Assembly: GCA_965216845.1 (NCBI GenBank)
Contig: OZ244200.1
Span: 2,604,001-2,668,000, forward strand
Origin: Panacagrimonas sp965216845
GTDB lineage: Bacteria; Pseudomonadota; Gammaproteobacteria; Nevskiales; Nevskiaceae
Reading direction: 5' to 3'
DNA length: 64,000 bases
The translations under genes were made by a program, and so were the position numbers. Below the pieces are notes generated by a model. The model searched no databases. It saw nothing but the letters and a program-made list of their open reading frames with translations, and was not told where the DNA came from. The stretch's first letter is position 1; each line of letters starts with the position of its first letter. Below, one piece after another: positions 62,005 through 64,000 of the stretch.

Positions 62005-62075
62005 GTAGGGCGGACCATGTCCGCCGGGGATGGTTCGGGAATATAAACCTCGGATGGCGGGCGTGGCCCGAGCTG
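62005..62075. repeat. Dispersed palindromic intergenic repeat, copy 3
   Basis: Begins GTAGGGCGGACCATGTCCGC and ends CGGATGGCGGGCGTGGCCCG with AAACCTCGG between, closely parallel to copy 1. Adjacent to the G tract. Confidence 0.6.
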
Positions 62076-62077
62076 CA

Positions 62078-64000
62078 TCAGCGCAGGCGGTAGGCGGGTT
62101 TGCTTTCGGGCAGCGGACGCAGGCGGTAGGACTTGCGAGCCCCCGCAGCTTTTTGTCGCACGGGACTGGCGGCGGCGACGGTGTTGACCTGAAAGCCGGT
62201 GGTGAAGTCCAGCCCGGTGACGGAGGCGCCGGAGAAATTGACTTCGGTGAGCTGGTCCAGCGTGGTGTAGGCGCCACAGGCTTCGCCCTCATCGCAGATA
62301 AAGCCGTCTTCGTCGCTGTCGGTGCCGGAGATGATCTGATAACGGCCCGCGCGCACCTCGTCGAACTGGAATGCATAGACGCCGTTTTCTGGCATGACGA
62401 TTTGCTGCACGGCCGTCTCGCCGCTTTGCGCATCCACCAGCAGGACATAGTGCAAGCCGGCATTGGCGATGGGCGCCGGGCCGCCGACGCTCAGGAAAAC
62501 CGGAATCCGCATGGAATTGGCGCTGCTGGAGAAGTCGATGCTGGCGCTGTAACTGCCATCCGCCAGATTGCTGCGGTCCACCGTCACGGCGTAGCGCAAC
62601 TCGCCGTTACGATCGTCAATCAGTCGCAGGCCGACGAAGGCCTGATCCGCAACCGGCTCGGCGACGGTGAGTTCACCATCGCCGCTGTTTCGCACCAACA
62701 GGCTCAGACTGGTCAGGCTGGCTCCGAAATCCAGACTCAGCGGTTGCACGCTCAGCCGTGGAACTGCGGGCAAAGGGCTTCCGCCAGCCAGTGACTGTGC
62801 TTCACGCACCGCAGCGGCGGCATCGATGATTCCGAAGCCGATTTCGTCATTGCGATCCGCATTGGGCCGTCCGTTTGTGATCGCACCGCTACGCAACAGC
62901 GTGTCGAACTGAACCGGACTCAGGTTGGGATGCACGGCGCGCATCAGGGCAATCACCGCGCTGACGTGCGGCGTCGCCATGGACGTGCCCTGCAGAAAGC
63001 CGAAAACCGGAACCCGTTGCCCGCTGGTGTCGTTGGCGAGCGTGCTCAGAATGCCGCCTTCGCGCACGCCAAACCGGCCCTGATCACCGCCCGGTGCGGC
63101 CACGTCGACGGCGGCGTTGAACTGCGAATAGGGCGCACGCTGCGCAATGCCGGACAACGGCGGCCCAACCGCCGCCACAGAAATTACACCGTCATAGGAC
63201 GCCGGATAACTCAGCGCGCTGTTGCCTTCGTTGCCAGCCGCGGCAACGACCATCACCCCACGGCTGCGCACTTCATCGTAAACCGCTTGTTCGGCGCTGG
63301 AAAAACAGCCCGTGCAACCCAGGCTCATGTTGATCACGTCCGCCGGGCGCGCAGGCACGCTGCCGCTGGAGTTTTCCAGACCGGCGGCATAACGCACGGC
63401 ATTGATGATGTCGAAACTGCTGCCGCTGCCACCATTCCCCAAGGCGCGCAGCGGCATGAGGCTGGTATTCCAGCCCAGCGCCGCCACCCCGGCCTGATTA
63501 TCAGTATTGGCGCCGATCACGCCGGCCACGTGGGTACCGTGAAAAGAGCTGCCGCCAACACGGCTATCCCCGGGATCGTCGGCATTGTTGTCGATGCCGT
63601 CGCCGTCGTTGGCGCTGTTCACGTCGCTGACGAAATCAACGCCGCTGGGGCCGGCCGGATCAAACTTTCCGACCAGGTCCGGATGACTCAGCACCACGCC
63701 GGTATCGATAACGGCCACCACCACATTGCTGCTGCCTTGGGTGATGTCCCAGGCGCTTTGGGCGTTGAGCAGTTCGTAATTCCATTGCAGCGGGAAAAAT
63801 TCGTCGTCCGGCAATAACCAGGTGCGGTAGCGGAAATTGGGATCGACGGACAGCACGCCGGGAACGGTGGCCATCTGCTTGAGCGCCAACAGGGTTTGAT
63901 GCCGCGCGCGAACGTCGGCGTTGACGAATCCGTGCGTACTTTTGGCCACCGCCAGTTGCGCCGCCGCAATATCGGCCTGAAATGCCTCGCCCGTGCTGAG
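62078..64000 (-). CDS. Subtilisin-like serine protease, N-terminus beyond the window
   Basis: At least 640 residues of an S8 peptidase; the frame is open through the right edge. The catalytic triad is visible: Asp in VVVAVIDTGVVLSHPDLVG, His in SSFHGTHVAGVIGANTDN, Ser in FLQGTSMATPHVSAVIALM. The oxyanion segment AAAGNEGNSALSYP is present. A C-terminal region of about 240 residues has beta-sandwich-like sequence (SLDFGASLTSLSLLVRNSGD) and a Cys-containing DSDEDGFICDEGEACG. It is probably secreted and active on extracellular protein. Its neighbour is the propeller/RTX protein. Confidence 0.9.
   Translation of the reverse strand, partial: LSTGEAFQADIAAAQLAVAKSTHGFVNADVRARHQTLLALKQMATVPGVLSVDPNFRYRTWLLPDDEFFPLQWNYELLNAQSAWDITQGSSNVVVAVIDTGVVLSHPDLVGKFDPAGPSGVDFVSDVNSANDGDGIDNNADDPGDSRVGGSSFHGTHVAGVIGANTDNQAGVAALGWNTSLMPLRALGNGGSGSSFDIINAVRYAAGLENSSGSVPARPADVINMSLGCTGCFSSAEQAVYDEVRSRGVMVVAAAGNEGNSALSYPASYDGVISVAAVGPPLSGIAQRAPYSQFNAAVDVAAPGGDQGRFGVREGGILSTLANDTSGQRVPVFGFLQGTSMATPHVSAVIALMRAVHPNLSPVQFDTLLRSGAITNGRPNADRNDEIGFGIIDAAAAVREAQSLAGGSPLPAVPRLSVQPLSLDFGASLTSLSLLVRNSGDGELTVAEPVADQAFVGLRLIDDRNGELRYAVTVDRSNLADGSYSASIDFSSSANSMRIPVFLSVGGPAPIANAGLHYVLLVDAQSGETAVQQIVMPENGVYAFQFDEVRAGRYQIISGTDSDEDGFICDEGEACGAYTTLDQLTEVNFSGASVTGLDFTTGFQVNTVAAASPVRQKAAGARKSYRLRPLPESKPAYRLR

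Noticed and set aside
62930..63817. 295-codon plus-strand open frame opposite the subtilase
   Set aside because: The catalytic triad lies on the minus strand; the plus frame is compositional.
1..64000. CRISPR arrays, prophage or rRNA operons
   Set aside because: No regularly spaced direct repeats, phage structural genes or rRNA sequence were seen anywhere in the window.

Overview
The window is a G+C-rich, densely coded chromosomal segment of a gammaproteobacterium. The gene orders hemA-prfA-prmC-moeB, lolB-ispE-tRNAGln-prs, proC-yggT-metX-metW and kdsD-kdsC-lptCAB-rpoN-hpf-ptsN support this. An hprK gene inside the nitrogen-PTS operon and the block cutA/dsbD-alpha/tlpA/aroQ/accBC/prmA/fis/purH recall the Xanthomonadales/Nevskiales side of the class, but I cannot place it more precisely from the sequence alone.

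Layout. 1-486: ispD (cut by the window edge) and ftsB, minus strand. 487-3646: a pile of insertion sequences: an IS110-type transposase remnant, a complete IS3-family element (1081-2392) and a second IS3-family element (2445-3646) whose transposase has an in-frame stop. 3647-6716: an A+T-richer block that I read as a short integron cassette array without an integrase. It has one complete attC site (5808-5906), a second attC (3647-3697) cut by the IS3 element, and paired core sites near hslR (6681-6716). One cassette carries a C5-cytosine methyltransferase overlapping a PD-(D/E)XK-like nuclease. The other carries a 252-residue protein with an RNase HIII/RnlA-like N-terminal motif and an RX4H (HEPN-type) motif. 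This is the most interesting part of the window and looks like a small defence-cassette store being eroded by IS elements.

6754-17893: hslR, a CBS-pair protein, dacB, a 660-base gap, ugd, cutA, a free-standing DsbD alpha domain, a TlpA-like thioredoxin, aroQ, accB-accC, prmA, fis, purH. 17902-23586 (minus): prfA, prmC, moeB, a JAMM-like protein without metal ligands, and a MATE exporter, with hemA upstream. 23723-28167 (plus): a TPR lipoprotein, lolB, ispE, tRNA-Gln, prs. 28287-33552: ilvA (minus), then proC, yggT, metX, metW and a DUF4426 protein. 33685-40011: mixed genes (TerB-like, an outer-membrane barrel, an alpha/beta hydrolase, an SH3-domain protein, an HTTM-DCC fusion, tatD, an SMP-30-like propeller).

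40071-49886 (minus): one long run from kdsD and kdsC (Kdo synthesis) through lptC-lptA-lptB (LPS transport), rpoN, hpf and a complete nitrogen phosphorelay (ptsN, a short hprK, rapZ, a mannose-type EIIA, ptsH, ptsI), linking envelope assembly to nitrogen/carbon signalling. 49956-59503: a photolyase, a YadGH-like ABC exporter, a large membrane class III nucleotide cyclase, ibaG, murA, hisG (short form), hisD. 59564-64000: a VapBC-type toxin-antitoxin pair with a visible promoter and operator, a secreted beta-propeller/RTX-repeat protein, an 18-base G tract in its upstream region, and a subtilase truncated by the window edge. Three related palindromic intergenic repeats (33574, 60327, 62005) are dispersed through the second half.
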